Shown here one piece after another: positions 17,223 through 27,680 of a stretch of 53,613 bases of DNA. Both the position numbers and the translations under genes were made by a program. The stretch is from Rhodococcus sp. IITR03 (GTDB taxonomy: Bacteria; Actinomycetota; Actinomycetes; Mycobacteriales; Mycobacteriaceae), in contig LATQ01000289.1 in assembly GCA_001017865.1 (NCBI GenBank), forward strand, positions 1 to 53,613, read 5' to 3'. The stretch's first letter is position 1. Each line of letters starts with the position of its first letter. The notes below the pieces were generated by a model. That model saw only the letters and a program-made list of their open reading frames with translations, did not search any database and was not told where the DNA came from.

Positions 17223-19162
17223 GGCATCGAGCCACTGAAGCAGGGGAAAAGTCTCGAGTCCATCGTTTTGTGGACACCGCGCGAGCGATCCTCGCAGCCG
17301 ATTCCGTGATTCTATCGAACTCTTCTAACATCGTCGCATTCGCGGGTCGTTCCGCCACCTCAAGCGCTGCTCGGGCGCAGGTAGTTCCGATCGGCGCACG
17401 GGCGACTTTGCATCATGATCGATCACGCGGTGTCACAAGTGCGACTGTGGCAAGCGATGAGGATGACGGGCTCAGTTTGGCAGTCGAATGGCCTCTCACA
17501 CCTGCGTTCGAACCCCGCATCCATGTGGCGCTGCAGGCACTTGCACGTCTGTCCTCAGTTGCGGTTATGGATAGCACTCCTTCCGAAGAGCACTTCATCC
17601 TTGCCGGTGGTCGGATCTTGGCCGAGCTGGCACTGAGCGCGGAGTCGATCGAGGAGTTGCTGGGAGGCATCACTGCGGTACTGGGCGCGCTCGTCGATGG
17701 AACATCCGCTGGTGTTTCGGTGCTCACGGATCGAAATATTCTGCAGGTTCTGCCCGGCTCGTTTGGGGCTTCCAGTGAGGTCGTCGCAGCAGCTGTCGTG
17801 GGCAGGGGCGAGTCCGCAACATCGACTGCTGAGGTATTCCGGACCGGCCAGACCATGCTTTCCAATCACCCGGAGGTGGAGATTCCGCGTTTTCCGGAAT
17901 GGTACGAGTGCTTCCGCGTCGAGCGCCTCATTACCTTGCCCATGACCGCCGGAGGTAAAAGGCTCGGTGTTGTCCATATAGCGAACCACCCCACCGCCTT
18001 CACCCGGACGCATGCACAACTTGCCGAGCGACTGTCGCCATTCATCGCATCAGCAGTCGCGCAAGTTCGACAGCGCCTCGAAATGCGTCAGCGCGAGAAA
18101 TTGGTGGTATCGATCGGGCGGGCTGCGGCGGCGATCGCCTCAGGTCGCGGTTTCGATGACTTTGCTGTGCTTGTCGATTCGTTCCGAGTTGTTCTCTCTT
18201 GTGTATCGACGGTGGTGACGTTCCGTGAGGACGGCCGCAGGATCGCCGTGGGTGATGGTGAGTCCGTCGAGCACGCAACAGGGTTCCTGGCCGGGATAGA
18301 TGCGGACTCGTCGAGTCTGCGTAGCGCGATGTACCGCCCCGAGCTGCCCGGAGAGTTCGGTTGGGTGTCCGTGCAGGTGCCTATTGTCGTTGACGGCGAA
18401 GTTCGTGCGACCTTGGCGTTGCTGCGAACGCCGTGGTTGCCGTTCCAACGTCATGAACGCAACGCTATACGTCACATGGCAGAGACAATCGCCTTGGGTT
18501 GGACCACGGACCGGTACCTAAGGGAGCAGTCGGAGACGGCACGTATGAAGGAGCGCTTGCGAATCGCTGATGACATCCACGATCGCGTTGCGCAGTTGTT
18601 GTTCGCCGCCAGGCTTTCCCTGCAAAATCTCGATGAGCGTATGGAAGCGGAACTGTCCAAGGATCATGTCCTCTGCGCCGAGGTGCAGCGAGCCCTGGAC
18701 CTCGTGGAGCAAAGCAATTGCGAGGTTCGTGGTGTTATCCACCATTTGGCGGACTCGCATCGAAGTGTCTCGGTATGCGCCGAACTCGTCGCGATCGTGT
18801 CGGAGGTCGAACGGCAATTCGGGATCGAGATCAGGGTTGACTTGCCGGACGGTGACGAACTGCCCGATCTCGGGTCGCGCGCGGCGGCGGTCCTTGTTTC
18901 AGCGGGCCGGGAAGTCATCATCAATGCAGCGAAGCACGCGGGTCCGTGCGTGATCGATGTCGTTCTGGCTGCTCGTTCGCCCGCCGGGGTGGTTCTCCGC
19001 GTCGCGGACGACGGTATCGGTCTGAAAGACGCACCTCCTGGCTACGGCCTTACCTCGACGCGACGGAGGCTGACCGAGCATGCGGGGCTGATGGTACTCA
19101 GATCCCGACCCGGCGAAGGCACAGAGGTCGTCATCGAGATGTCGGCGCGGCACGTCAACTGA
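17210..19162 (+). CDS. GAF-domain sensor histidine kinase, NarL partner type
   Basis: An intact 650-residue kinase without evident membrane segments, hence probably cytosolic. A central GAF-like domain (about residues 125-290, with VSVLTDRN and RLITLPMTAGGKRLGVVHIA) is a candidate ligand or redox sensor. The dimerisation/phosphotransfer domain is of the HisKA_3 type with the phospho-acceptor H457 in RIADDIHDRVAQLLFAARL. The ATPase domain has VSAGREVIINAAKHA (N box), VADDGIGLKDAPPGYGL (G1/G2 boxes) and RPGEGTEVVIEM. It is co-transcribed with the response regulator. The N-terminal 100 residues have no obvious family. Confidence 0.92.
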   Translation: MFTVGHRATEAGEKSRVHRFVDTARAILAADSVILSNSSNIVAFAGRSATSSAARAQVVPIGARATLHHDRSRGVTSATVASDEDDGLSLAVEWPLTPAFEPRIHVALQALARLSSVAVMDSTPSEEHFILAGGRILAELALSAESIEELLGGITAVLGALVDGTSAGVSVLTDRNILQVLPGSFGASSEVVAAAVVGRGESATSTAEVFRTGQTMLSNHPEVEIPRFPEWYECFRVERLITLPMTAGGKRLGVVHIANHPTAFTRTHAQLAERLSPFIASAVAQVRQRLEMRQREKLVVSIGRAAAAIASGRGFDDFAVLVDSFRVVLSCVSTVVTFREDGRRIAVGDGESVEHATGFLAGIDADSSSLRSAMYRPELPGEFGWVSVQVPIVVDGEVRATLALLRTPWLPFQRHERNAIRHMAETIALGWTTDRYLREQSETARMKERLRIADDIHDRVAQLLFAARLSLQNLDERMEAELSKDHVLCAEVQRALDLVEQSNCEVRGVIHHLADSHRSVSVCAELVAIVSEVERQFGIEIRVDLPDGDELPDLGSRAAAVLVSAGREVIINAAKHAGPCVIDVVLAARSPAGVVLRVADDGIGLKDAPPGYGLTSTRRRLTEHAGLMVLRSRPGEGTEVVIEMSARHVN

Positions 19163-19275
19163 CGTAAGAGCCAGTTGCTGCATCCGGTGCTGAACTCCAC
19201 GATGGAAATTATGCGACACATGACATCTGATGCTCGGACCCACAGGTGGGATGCCAGTTTCGTCGGAGGCCAACG

Positions 19276-20256
19276 ATGACGGATCTCACGCGACCCGATA
19301 AGTCCCTGTCGGACGGAGGCCTCGATCTCTCGGTAGACCCACAGATGGAGGCAGTCGTCACGGCTTTCCAGCAGCACTTCGGAGAGCCTATGCGGGAACT
19401 CGGAGCTGTCGAAATCCGAGCACGGCGTGCCGCGCTCGGGCTCGCCGCAGCACCTGCAATCGACCTCGCCGAGGTTGTGGATTTTGAAATTCCAGCCCGT
19501 GGGCATGGTATCCCTGCACGTCACTATCGCCCGCAGAGCGGCCCCACCGATGGTCTTGTCGTGTATTTCCACGGAGGGGGATGGGTGTTTGGAAGCGTCG
19601 ACGAATCCGATGGACTCTGCCGACTGCTCGCAGCACTCACCGGTTGCGATGTTGTCAGCGTCGACTATCGACTCGCTCCCGAACACACTCATCCGGCAGC
19701 CGTCAGCGACGCTGAGGACGCTGTCCGATGGGCGGCGGGCAATCTCCCAGAGTCGACTCCCTTGATTCTGATGGGTGATAGCGCGGGCGGTAACTTGGTC
19801 GCCGCGGTTGCGCAGAGCGCCCGGGAGCGTCTGGAGAAACCGATCGCATTGCAGGTTCTCATCTACCCGGTACTCGACCACAGGATGGACACTGACTCGT
19901 ACCGTGATCGGGGTGGGAAGCTACTGATCAGCGCCGATGATATGGAATGGTTCTGGTCCCAGTACGTTCCGGACATTGGGGCACGGAGTCGTCCGGACGC
20001 GTCACCCGGACTGACTCGGGATCTGCGCGGGTTGGCGCCTGCGGTCGTTGTTGTTGCCGAGCACGATCCGCTGCGTGATGAAGTACTCGACTACGCGCGA
20101 CGCCTCGGGGATGCATCGGTGCCGACAAGTGTGTTCCGGTACAACACGATGGCTCACGGGTTCCTGTCAATGTTCGGCACACTGACGACAGCTGATGACG
20201 CCATCCGCAATATCGCCGTTGCCATCTCGGACGCCTGTCGGTCCGCAAAACCCTAA
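19276..20256 (+). CDS. Alpha/beta hydrolase, hormone-sensitive-lipase family
   Basis: Esterase or lactonase. Within 326 residues it has the oxyanion motif FHGGGWVFGS, the nucleophile elbow LMGDSAGGNLVAAV, the catalytic aspartate in VVAEHDPLRDE and the histidine in NTMAHGFLSM. ATG 19276 follows a strong GGAGG site. It precedes the aldehyde dehydrogenase, Baeyer-Villiger monooxygenase and luciferase-type monooxygenase, so hydrolysis of the ester or lactone made by the Baeyer-Villiger enzyme is the natural role. The gene is intact. Confidence 0.9.
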   Translation: MTDLTRPDKSLSDGGLDLSVDPQMEAVVTAFQQHFGEPMRELGAVEIRARRAALGLAAAPAIDLAEVVDFEIPARGHGIPARHYRPQSGPTDGLVVYFHGGGWVFGSVDESDGLCRLLAALTGCDVVSVDYRLAPEHTHPAAVSDAEDAVRWAAGNLPESTPLILMGDSAGGNLVAAVAQSARERLEKPIALQVLIYPVLDHRMDTDSYRDRGGKLLISADDMEWFWSQYVPDIGARSRPDASPGLTRDLRGLAPAVVVVAEHDPLRDEVLDYARRLGDASVPTSVFRYNTMAHGFLSMFGTLTTADDAIRNIAVAISDACRSAKP

Positions 20257-20303
20257 CAGATGCAATAGGTCCGCTCGCGCTGTCGGGATCGTAGCGTGGA
20301 GTC

Positions 20304-21828
20304 ATGACCTCCATCACGCAAGATGAAGCACGGGCCGATGTGTTCGGCAACGTCCCGACCTCGATGTATATCGGCGGGTCGTGGACTACCACAGCATCCG
20401 GCGCGTCCATGGAATCTATCGACCCTTCGACCGGCGAGGTCTGGACCCGAGTTCCTGCGGGGGACGGCGCAGACGTCGACCGGGCTGTTGCAGCCGCAAC
20501 TACTGCCATGGAAGGCGAATGGGGCGCAACGCAGGGGTCGGCGCGGACGAGGTTGCTCAACAGGCTCGCGGATCTCGTCGATCGTGACGCCGACAGACTC
20601 GCAGCTGTCGAGTCCCGGGACAACGGGAAGCTGATTCGCGAGACGCGTCCTGCGGTCGGCCAGGTCGCGGCGTGGTTGCGTTACTTCGCAGGGGCCGCTG
20701 ACAAGATTGCGGGACACACCCTCCCGACCGGAGACTCCAACTATCTTGTCTACACGACCCGAGAGCCCATCGGAGTAATTGGTGCGATCGTCCCGTTCAA
20801 CGCGCCACTGATGATCACGGCGATGAAGGCTGCTCCGGCGCTGGCCGCCGGGTGCGCAGTAATCATCAAGACGGCGGACCAGACTCCCACGTCCACACTG
20901 CTTCTTGCTGAACTTGTCGAGGAAGCCGGCTTCCTGCCGGGGTCTTCAATGTGCTGACCGGTCCCGGAGCGGTTGTCGGCGACGCCCTTGCTCGTCATCC
21001 CGGCGTGGCGCAGGTCAGTTTCACGGGGTCGACGGCGGTGGGCACTTCTGTGATGAAAGCTGCAGCCGAGCACGTTGCGCCTGTCACCCTCGAGCTGGGG
21101 GGCAAGTCACCGAACATCGTCTTCGCCGATGCCGATCTCGACGCCGCGGTCAACGGGGTGATTGGAGGAATCTTCGCATCGACGGGTCAAATGTGCATCG
21201 CCGGCAGCCGACTGCTCGTGGAAGAAGAGATCCACGACGAGTTCGTCGACCGCCTTCGTGCGAGAGCAGAGACGATTCTTCTAGCGATCCGCAGGATCCC
21301 GCCAGCGAAATGGGTCCTCTCGTCAGCGAAGCACAACTGAACAAGGTGCTCGACCTCGTCTTGAGCGCAGTCGACGAAGGTGCAACCCTTGTCACAGGAG
21401 GCAAGAGAACAGCACCTGACCGTATGCCGAACGGATACTTCGTCGAACCGACCATTTTCGCCGGCGTCCGTCCACACATGCGGCTTGCGCGTGAAGAGGT
21501 CTTCGGGCCCGTTCTTGCTGTCGTCCCGTTCCGGGACGAAGAGCACGCGATCGAACTCGGTAACGATACCGAGTTCGGGCTTGCGGGAGGCGTGTGGACC
21601 AAAGATGTTCAACGCGCTCACCGGATGGCACGCCGTCTTCGCTGTGGCGTCGTCTGGATCAACTGCTATCGGAACTACTCCCCGCACGTCCCGTTCGGCG
21701 GTATGCAACAGAGCGGCTTCGGACGTGAAAACGGTCTGGAATCCGTACTCGACTACACGCAGGTCAAGTCTGTGTGGCTGGAGTTATCGGGAGCGACCCG
21801 CGACCCGTTCACACTCCCGCGCAGCTGA
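20304..21828 (+). CDS. NAD(P)-dependent aldehyde dehydrogenase
   Basis: Full-length (about 507 residues) after correction of two one-base losses near 20940 and 21290. The first is restored by one extra G in CCGGGGTC, which joins EEAGFLPG to VFNVLTGPG. Motifs: PFNAPLMITAMKAAPALAAG, VSFTGSTAVGTSVM, the catalytic glutamate in LELGGKSPNIV, the cysteine in STGQMCIAGSRL, EVFGPVLAVVPF and the C-terminal PFGGMQQSGFG. It differs clearly from the aldehyde dehydrogenase at 3947, so the two probably act on different aldehydes. It most likely oxidises the hydroxy-acid-derived aldehyde after lactone opening. Confidence 0.87.
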
Positions 21829-21850
21829 CCGAAGAGAAAGGACTTTACAA

Positions 21851-23485
21851 GTGCAGCAAGCATCGCACGAGCCTGAGTTCGACGTCGCCATTGTCGGCGC
21901 CGGATTTTCCGGCCTTTACCTCGCACATCGCGCCACTGAAATGGGCATGACGGTTCGGGTGTTCGAAGCAGGTTCCAACGTGGGCGGAACTTGGTACTGG
22001 AACACCTATCCCGGCGCACGCTGCGACGTCGAAAGCATCGACTATTCCTACTCCTTCAGTGAAGAGCTCCAACAGGAATGGGTGTGGTCCGAACGGTACG
22101 CGCCGCAACACGAGATTCTGGCGTACCTCAACCACGTCGCCGACCGGTTCGACCTTCGTCGCCACATCGAGTTCGACACACGTGTCACGGCCGCACGCTT
22201 CGTCGATGACGGCTGGGAAGTGGACACCGACCAGGGTAAGACTGTCCGCGCCGCATTCTGTGTGATGGCCACAGGCGGCTTGTCTGCGCCGAAGCGTCCC
22301 GACTTCGCAGGTCTCGACGACTTTCGCGGGGAGTGGTTCCACACAGCCGTTGCCGGCCGAGGGGGTCGATTTCACGGACAAGCGGGTCGCGGTTGTCGGT
22401 ACCGGTTCGACCGGAATCCAGGTTATTCCCAAGGTTGCTGAGGCAGCGGAACATCTCGTCGTGCTCCAACGCACTCCGAATTTCACAGTCCCTGCACGAA
22501 ACCGCGTGTTGTCCGATGGCGAAATTCGCTCGATCAAAACCGAGTACGGCACTCGTCGGGAAATGACTCGACGTGCACCCTCTGGCATGGCCCCTACCGT
22601 GGTATCCGTACCGGGAAAGGACCTCTCCGCAGAGGAGCGGGTGCGCATCCTCGAACGAAGTTGGGCGATCGGTGGTGCACCTGCTCTCCTGCGCTCGTTC
22701 TCGGATGAACTGTCCGATCCCGAGGTCAATGAGACAGTCGCAGATTTCGTCCGGGCGAAGATCGCGGAGATTGTCGAGGACCCCGAGACCGCAGCGGCTC
22801 TCAGTCCGACGGACTATCCTTTCGGGGCAAGACGGTTGTGCGCTGACACCGATTACTTTGCGACATTCAACAGGGACAATGTGGAGCTGATCGATCTTCG
22901 CGCAGCACCGTTCGAGCGGATTACCGCTACCGGAATCCTTTGCGGGGGAGTCGAGCATCCTGTCGACATCATTATCTTTGCGATCGGCTTCGATGCGATC
23001 AGCGGTGCCGTAGCCGAGATCGACATCCGGGGACGTGATGACCGGACACTCCAGGAATACTGGAAGGAAGGCCCGAAGGCAGCGCTGGGCTTGCAGGTTG
23101 CTGGGTTTCCGAACTTCTTTCTTGTCAATGGTCCTGGAAGCCCTGCTGTACTCGGAAATGTCGTTGCCTTTGCCGAGCAACACGTCGAGTGGATTACCGA
23201 CTGCATAGCTACGTGCGGAGCAACGATTTCGCCACCATCGAGTCGACGGACGAGTTCGATGAAGAATGGGCGCAGCTCGTCGACGACATTGCCGCGACAA
23301 CGCTCTATGTAAAAGCGAAGTCGTGGTACTCCGGTGACAACATCCCGGGAAAGCCAAGCCGCTTTCTCCCCTATGCGGGCGGTCTGGACCAGTACCGGGA
23401 CAAGTGCGATGAGATTGCCGCAGATGGATACCGGCCGTTCGTACTCAAATCTCTTGAGGTCGCGGCGGCCACTGTCGCCAGCTGA
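21851..23485 (+). CDS. Baeyer-Villiger monooxygenase (FAD, NADPH)
   Basis: Inserts oxygen next to a ketone to give an ester or lactone. N-terminal FAD motif VAIVGAGFSGLYLAHRA, then GGTWYWNTYPGARCDVES, ATGGLSAPKRPDFAG and the fingerprint start FRGEWFHTA; the frame then breaks near 22355 and continues with VAVVGTGSTGIQVIPKVAE (NADPH motif) and PDIIIFAIGFD-like VDIIIFAIGFDAISGA. A second break near 23195 leads to the C-terminal cap ending VAAATVAS. About 545 residues in total, normal for the cyclohexanone monooxygenase family. The start is a GTG with AAAGGA upstream. Losing one C and one G in the fingerprint would explain why HTARWP is not readable. Confidence 0.87.
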
Positions 23486-23509
23486 CCGCGTGTCTCTGTC
23501 CGCTACTGT

Positions 23510-23539
23510 GCCGGCGACTCCAATGATGGGGTCGCCGGC
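23510..23539 (+). terminator. GC-rich hairpin terminator after the monooxygenase
   Basis: Perfect nine-base arms GCCGGCGAC and GTCGCCGGC around a 12-base loop, 25 bases after the Baeyer-Villiger monooxygenase stop codon. No U-tract follows, which is common for actinobacterial terminators. The remaining part of the 323-bp gap (to 23808) has no recognisable gene and must hold the promoter of the luciferase-type monooxygenase. Confidence 0.55.
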
Positions 23540-23808
23540 ATGACCGTTTCAACGGACAAATGCCTCAAGGTTGGCTTCGGTCCTGCCGGAATCGACGATC
23601 CTGTCGGAACCGACAGTGACGCGGCTCTCATCGACCTCGTAGCGTCAAAGGGGAACGGGGCGGAACCGACTTTGAGCGAACGAACTTCGCGATAGAAACA
23701 CCGGAGTAGCTCCTTTCGTTGGACATTCGATTCAACGAACGCGCGGCGAAACGCTCGGTTCGGCCCGGCGACCGTCCCTGAACCAGCAACAAAATCAAGG
23801 AGATTCTC

Positions 23809-24984
23809 ATGACCGATCGGCTCCGTTTCGGTGTGTTCCACGCCCCATACCATCTTCCGATGGGGCAGAATCCCCATCTCGCGCTGCATCGTGACGTCAA
23901 GTTCGTCCAGCATCTCGACGAGCTCGGCTTCGACGAGGCGTGGATCGGCGAGCACCACTCCTGCGGCGCCGAGCTCATTCCGGACCCGATCACGTTCATC
24001 GCCAATGTGGCACCGCAGACCAAGTCGATCAAGCTCGGTACGGGCGTGCTCTCTCTGCCGTACCACAATCCGTTGTGGGTCGCGGATCGCTTTATCCTGC
24101 TCGATCACCTGACTCGCGGCCGCGCCATGCTCGGTCTGGGTCCGGGCGCCCTCACCACCGATGCCTACATGATCGGCCTCGACCCGCTCGAACAGCGTGA
24201 CGCACTTGAGGAGGACGTCGACGTGCTCAAGCGTCTGTTTGCGGGAGAAACCGTCAGCCAGAAGACTTCACGCTACGAATTGGTCGAGGCACGTACGCAG
24301 ATCCGGCCCTACTCCGATTTCGAGGTTGCGGTCGCGGCTGTGGCGTCGCCGACCGGCCCCAGAATTTCAGGCAAGTACGGAGACGGTATCTTGTCTATCG
24401 GGGCGACGATGTCGGCGATGGCCCCGGACGGAGTCAATACCCTTGCCCTGCACTGGGATGTCATGGAGCAGCGAGCCGCGCAGTTCGGTCAGGTTGCCGA
24501 CCGCTCCAAGTGGCGTCTGGTTGGACCCATGCACATCGCCGAGACCCGCGAGCTCGCACGCGAGCAGGTCCGACACGGTATCGACGCGTGGTTCGACTAC
24601 TTCCAGGACGTGCAGGCCGCAGTGCACTTCAACATCGCCGGCCGGACCACCGAAGAGCGCATCGACTTCGTGATCAACTCCGGGCTCGGTGTGATCGGCA
24701 CCCCGGACGACGCAATTGAGCAGATCTCGAAGCTCAAGGAGCAGTCCAACGGTGGGTTCGGGGCATACCTGGTCATGACTCACGAGTGGGCGAACTGGGC
24801 CAACACGCTGCATTCCTACGAATTGATGGCTGAGCGAGTGTTCCCTGCATTCCAGGGAAGTCTCGAGTCCCTGCAGGCGAGCGCAGACTGGGCCGCGACC
24901 ACTCGTAGTGAACTGGGCGGTGCCCAGATCAAGAGTGTTGAGAACGCGATGGCCAAGCACGCCGCAGAGACCGCCGCGTCCTGA
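23809..24984 (+). CDS. Luciferase-like (LLM) flavin-dependent monooxygenase, LimB-like
   Basis: Two-component FMNH2-dependent monooxygenase of the bacterial luciferase fold, intact at 391 residues. Family blocks: FGVFHAPYHLPMGQNPHLAL, FDEAWIGEHHSCGAELIPDP, KLGTGVLSLPYHNPLWVADR, HLTRGRAMLGLGPGALTTDA, and GVIGTPDDAIEQI near the C-terminus. Length and domain pattern resemble limonene monooxygenase LimB of Rhodococcus, which forms an epoxide, but neither the substrate nor the reaction can be read from the sequence. It needs reduced FMN from a separate reductase; one is encoded at 30491. It has its own promoter region between two hairpins and strong codon bias, which suggests high expression. Confidence 0.88.
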   Translation: MTDRLRFGVFHAPYHLPMGQNPHLALHRDVKFVQHLDELGFDEAWIGEHHSCGAELIPDPITFIANVAPQTKSIKLGTGVLSLPYHNPLWVADRFILLDHLTRGRAMLGLGPGALTTDAYMIGLDPLEQRDALEEDVDVLKRLFAGETVSQKTSRYELVEARTQIRPYSDFEVAVAAVASPTGPRISGKYGDGILSIGATMSAMAPDGVNTLALHWDVMEQRAAQFGQVADRSKWRLVGPMHIAETRELAREQVRHGIDAWFDYFQDVQAAVHFNIAGRTTEERIDFVINSGLGVIGTPDDAIEQISKLKEQSNGGFGAYLVMTHEWANWANTLHSYELMAERVFPAFQGSLESLQASADWAATTRSELGGAQIKSVENAMAKHAAETAAS

Positions 24985-25002
24985 TTCAAGCACAGTCGAC
25001 CC

Positions 25003-25072
25003 GCGCACTCTCCAGTGCGCAACCTGCAGGCCACCGCTTGCGGGCCCACCAAAGATCGAGCGGTGGGCCCGC
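25003..25072 (+). terminator. Tandem hairpin terminator after the LLM monooxygenase
   Basis: Two perfect hairpins in a row: GCGCACT-CTCC-AGTGCGC at 25003-25020, and an 11-base stem GCGGGCCCACC/GGTGGGCCCGC at 25040-25072. They begin 19 bases after the stop codon of the monooxygenase and end 42 bases before the next start. The second hairpin is strong enough to work alone. They separate a highly expressed single gene from the SDR operon, or leave partial read-through. Confidence 0.65.
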
Positions 25073-25114
25073 GGCGTTGCGACCAACCGCTCGCCTATGA
25101 AACGAGAACGAATC

Positions 25115-25947
25115 ATGAATAGTCTGTCCGGCAAGGTCGCATTCGTCACTGGGGCCGCCCGCGGCCAAGGCCGAAGCCACGCCATCGAGCTCGCCGCGCG
25201 CGCGACATCATCGCGATCGACATCGCTCACGACGAGCCGGAACTCGGCCTTGGATACCCGCTCGGTTCGGTCGAGGATCTCGCTGCGACCGCGAAAGAGG
25301 TCGAAAGCCTCGATCGACGAATCGTGACTGCTCAGGTCGACGTCCGTGATGGTGAAGCTCTCGCGGCGTCTCTCGACGCGGGTGTGCAGGAGCTGGGTCG
25401 GCTCGATATCGTTGTGGCTAATGCCGGAATCGCCGCCTCAGCGATCCCGTCGCATCAGATTACCGAATCGCAGTGGGAACAGATGCTGGCGATCAATCTG
25501 ACCGGCGTGTGGAAGACCTGCCGTGCCGCAGTACCGCACTTGGTCGAAGGCGGGCACGGCGGATCGATGATTCTCACCAGTTCGATGGCAGCACTGCGGG
25601 TGTACCAGGGTATCGCTGCCTATAGTGCAGCCAAGCACGGAGTGGTCGGTTTGATGAAGACCATGGCGCGAGCTCGGCCAGTATTCGATCCGCGTCAACT
25701 CGGTGCACCCCACTCAGGTAGATACGCCGATGATCATGAACAACGAGACGTTCAAGATCTTCCGCCCCGACCTCGAGAATCCGACCAGGGCCGACTTCGA
25801 GGAGCGTCCGCATCGCTGCACACTCTTCCTGTTGCAGTCGCCGATCCGCTCGACATCAGCAAGGCCGTAGTGTTCCTCGCGTCCGACGACGCTCGGCTGA
25901 TTACAGGTGTGACATTGCCGATCGATGCCGGCCTGCTTCTCAAATAA
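25115..25947 (+). CDS. Mycofactocin-coupled SDR oxidoreductase, copy 2 (frame broken)
   Basis: Same subfamily as copy 1, and closest to copies 6 and 7 (shared ELGLGYP-GS segment and TPMIMN-ETFK-FRPDLENPTR). Begins [20 protein letters not shown]. Frame breaks near 25200, 25670 and 25805 are corrected by adding one or two bases. For example MKTMA-ELGQYSIRVN is interrupted where GCGGCCGAG is read as GCGCGAG. Active site: ILTSSMAAL and YSAAKHG. The corrected protein is about 278 residues. It follows the monooxygenase and its terminator and is followed by a muconolactone-isomerase-like gene. Role: oxidation of a secondary alcohol or diol. Confidence 0.85.
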
Positions 25948-25974
25948 TCCTTCGTGGAGCCATAGGAGACCCAA

Positions 25975-26229
25975 GTGAAGTTCCATGTCGACGCCCGGTT
26001 CGTCGAAGGTAGGGATCCGGCGCCCGAAATGGCTGCCGAGCTTGCACGCGTCAATGAACTGCGAGCCGAAGGAATCATCGAGCAACTCGTACGCCGTACG
26101 GATAACACCGGGGCCTACCTGATCATGGAAGTTCCCGATAGGGCCGCACTCGACGAAGCACTCGAGTCGCTGCCTTTCGCTCGTTCAGCGACCATGACCT
26201 TCGCCGTCGACGCCGTCGAAACCCTCTGA
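25975..26229 (+). CDS. Muconolactone isomerase-like small protein
   Basis: An intact 84-residue protein starting with GTG (preceded by AGGAGA). It begins [14 protein letters not shown] and continues with [36 protein letters not shown] and [19 protein letters not shown]. This is the ferredoxin-like alpha/beta pattern of muconolactone delta-isomerases and related small dimeric proteins. The neighbours are SDR genes rather than catechol genes, so an isomerase acting on a lactone or enol of this pathway is more likely than muconolactone. Function by fold only. Confidence 0.65.
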   Translation: MKFHVDARFVEGRDPAPEMAAELARVNELRAEGIIEQLVRRTDNTGAYLIMEVPDRAALDEALESLPFARSATMTFAVDAVETL

Positions 26230-26300
26230 CGAGTATCCGGCGCTTTCATATGCGGAATGCCAAATGGGCATGCCGCCATCTCGAGCAAGGAGCGGAAAAA

Positions 26301-27108
26301 ATGGGACGACTTGAGGGGAAGGTAGCCGTAGTGACCGGCGCGGCCCGAGGTCAGGGCCGCGCCCATGCGGTGGCACTTGCCAAGGAGGGCGCCACCATCG
26401 TCGCGCTCGACATCCTCGAAAGCCTTCGAAGCCCACTGCACGAAGGTGCCACAGTCGACGACATGGCTGAGACCGCGAGGCTTGTGGAGAAGGAAGATCA
26501 GAGAATCCTCACAGCCAAGTTGATGCGCGCGATTTGACGTCGCTGACCGAACTCGCGGACGAGGCGATGGCGGAGTTCGGCCGCATCGACGTGGTCGTGG
26601 TCAATCACGGAATCTGGCTATTTCCGAGAATGCCTGGCAAACCGAGGAGGAGGATTGGCAGGAGAGCATCGATGTCCTGCTGACGGGCGCCTGGAAAGTA
26701 ACTAAGGCCTTCATTCCTAAGATTATCGAAGGAGGCCGTGGCGGATCCGTGATCCTTACTTCATCTGCGATGGGGATCAAGGCGCAGCCATCCTCAGTGG
26801 CCTACACGGTGGCCAAGCACGGAGTGCTCGGTTTGATGAAGACGCTCGCATGGGAAGCAGGGCGCTACAAAATTCGTGCCAATGCAGTGTTACCCGGGAT
26901 GATCGACACCAAGATGCTCCAAGGCGGCACCATCGAGAAGTCCGCCGAGTGGCAACCACGGTTCTTCACACTCGACCGGGCACTTCTGCCTGATGGATTG
27001 ATTCCCCCGGACGGGATCTCCCGTGCTGTCGTATTTCTCGCGTCGGATGAATCAGAATTCATCACCGGAGCGGCCTTGCCGGTCGACGCCGGCTGGACCA
27101 CGTTCTGA
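26301..27108 (+). CDS. Mycofactocin-coupled SDR oxidoreductase, copy 3 (frame broken)
   Basis: Begins [20 protein letters not shown] after an AAGGAG site. Breaks near 26520 and 26620 split the middle; corrected segments read [25 protein letters not shown] and [19 protein letters not shown]. The C-terminal part is intact: [20 protein letters not shown] and [13 protein letters not shown]. It lacks the ENPTR motif, so it is the most divergent member of this SDR set. It is followed ten bases later by a VOC gene and appears to be part of the same transcript. Confidence 0.82.
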
Positions 27109-27117
27109 GGAGACACC

Positions 27118-27480
27118 ATGTCAGGTTTTCAAGTGAGATTGGGCAATGTCACGCATCCCGTAGCAGACATTGCTTCAGCTGTGGATTTCTACCACAGCAG
27201 TCTCGGACTTACCACGAAATTCGTGGATGGTGAACGGTATGCGGCTCTCGACGTCGGTGGGGTGACACTCGCGTTAGCCGCGGCGGAGGAAGATCTGACC
27301 AAGCGGGCCGCCGCATCGTTCAAGGTTTCGGACGTGGCAGCTGCTGTGTCCGCGATCGAGCAAGCAGGAGGTGCCATCGTATGTCCGGCGGAACAGGGTC
27401 CTCACGAGACGAGGGCTGTCGTGGCAGATCCGTGGGGCAACCTTTTTATCGTCTACGGTCCTGCAGGGCAATCTGGGTAG
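27118..27480 (+). CDS. VOC (glyoxalase/dioxygenase) fold protein
   Basis: A 120-residue protein with a single glyoxalase-type domain: VTHPVADIASAVDFYHSSLG, GGVTLALAAAEED, AVSAIEQAGGAIVCP and DPWGNLFIVYG. The usual C-terminal metal-ligand glutamate (as in DPDGN-IEL) is replaced in FIVYG, so it may not bind a metal in the standard way. It could be a binding or isomerase-like protein. It starts nine bases after the SDR copy 3 stop codon. Confidence 0.75.
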   Translation: MSGFQVRLGNVTHPVADIASAVDFYHSSLGLTTKFVDGERYAALDVGGVTLALAAAEEDLTKRAAASFKVSDVAAAVSAIEQAGGAIVCPAEQGPHETRAVVADPWGNLFIVYGPAGQSG

Positions 27481-27680
27481 CGCTGGGAACTCACACCCGG
27501 CAGGCGCAGTTCGCGGCGTATGGGAATCGTGCCACGAGTGCTCGTTTCATCTGCCGGCGGATCGGTTGATGTATCCAGTGCTGCCGCGACAAAAGTCTTC
27601 GATTCACCGGATGTATCGTGCGGAATTCTTTGCGGCGCAGCTGTTGACATGAACACACTCCCTACCTGAGAGGCCAATTC

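Noticed and set aside
23809..24984. Naming the LLM enzyme as limonene monooxygenase LimB.
   Set aside because: Family, length and context are compatible, but substrate specificity cannot be read from the sequence, so only LimB-like is stated.
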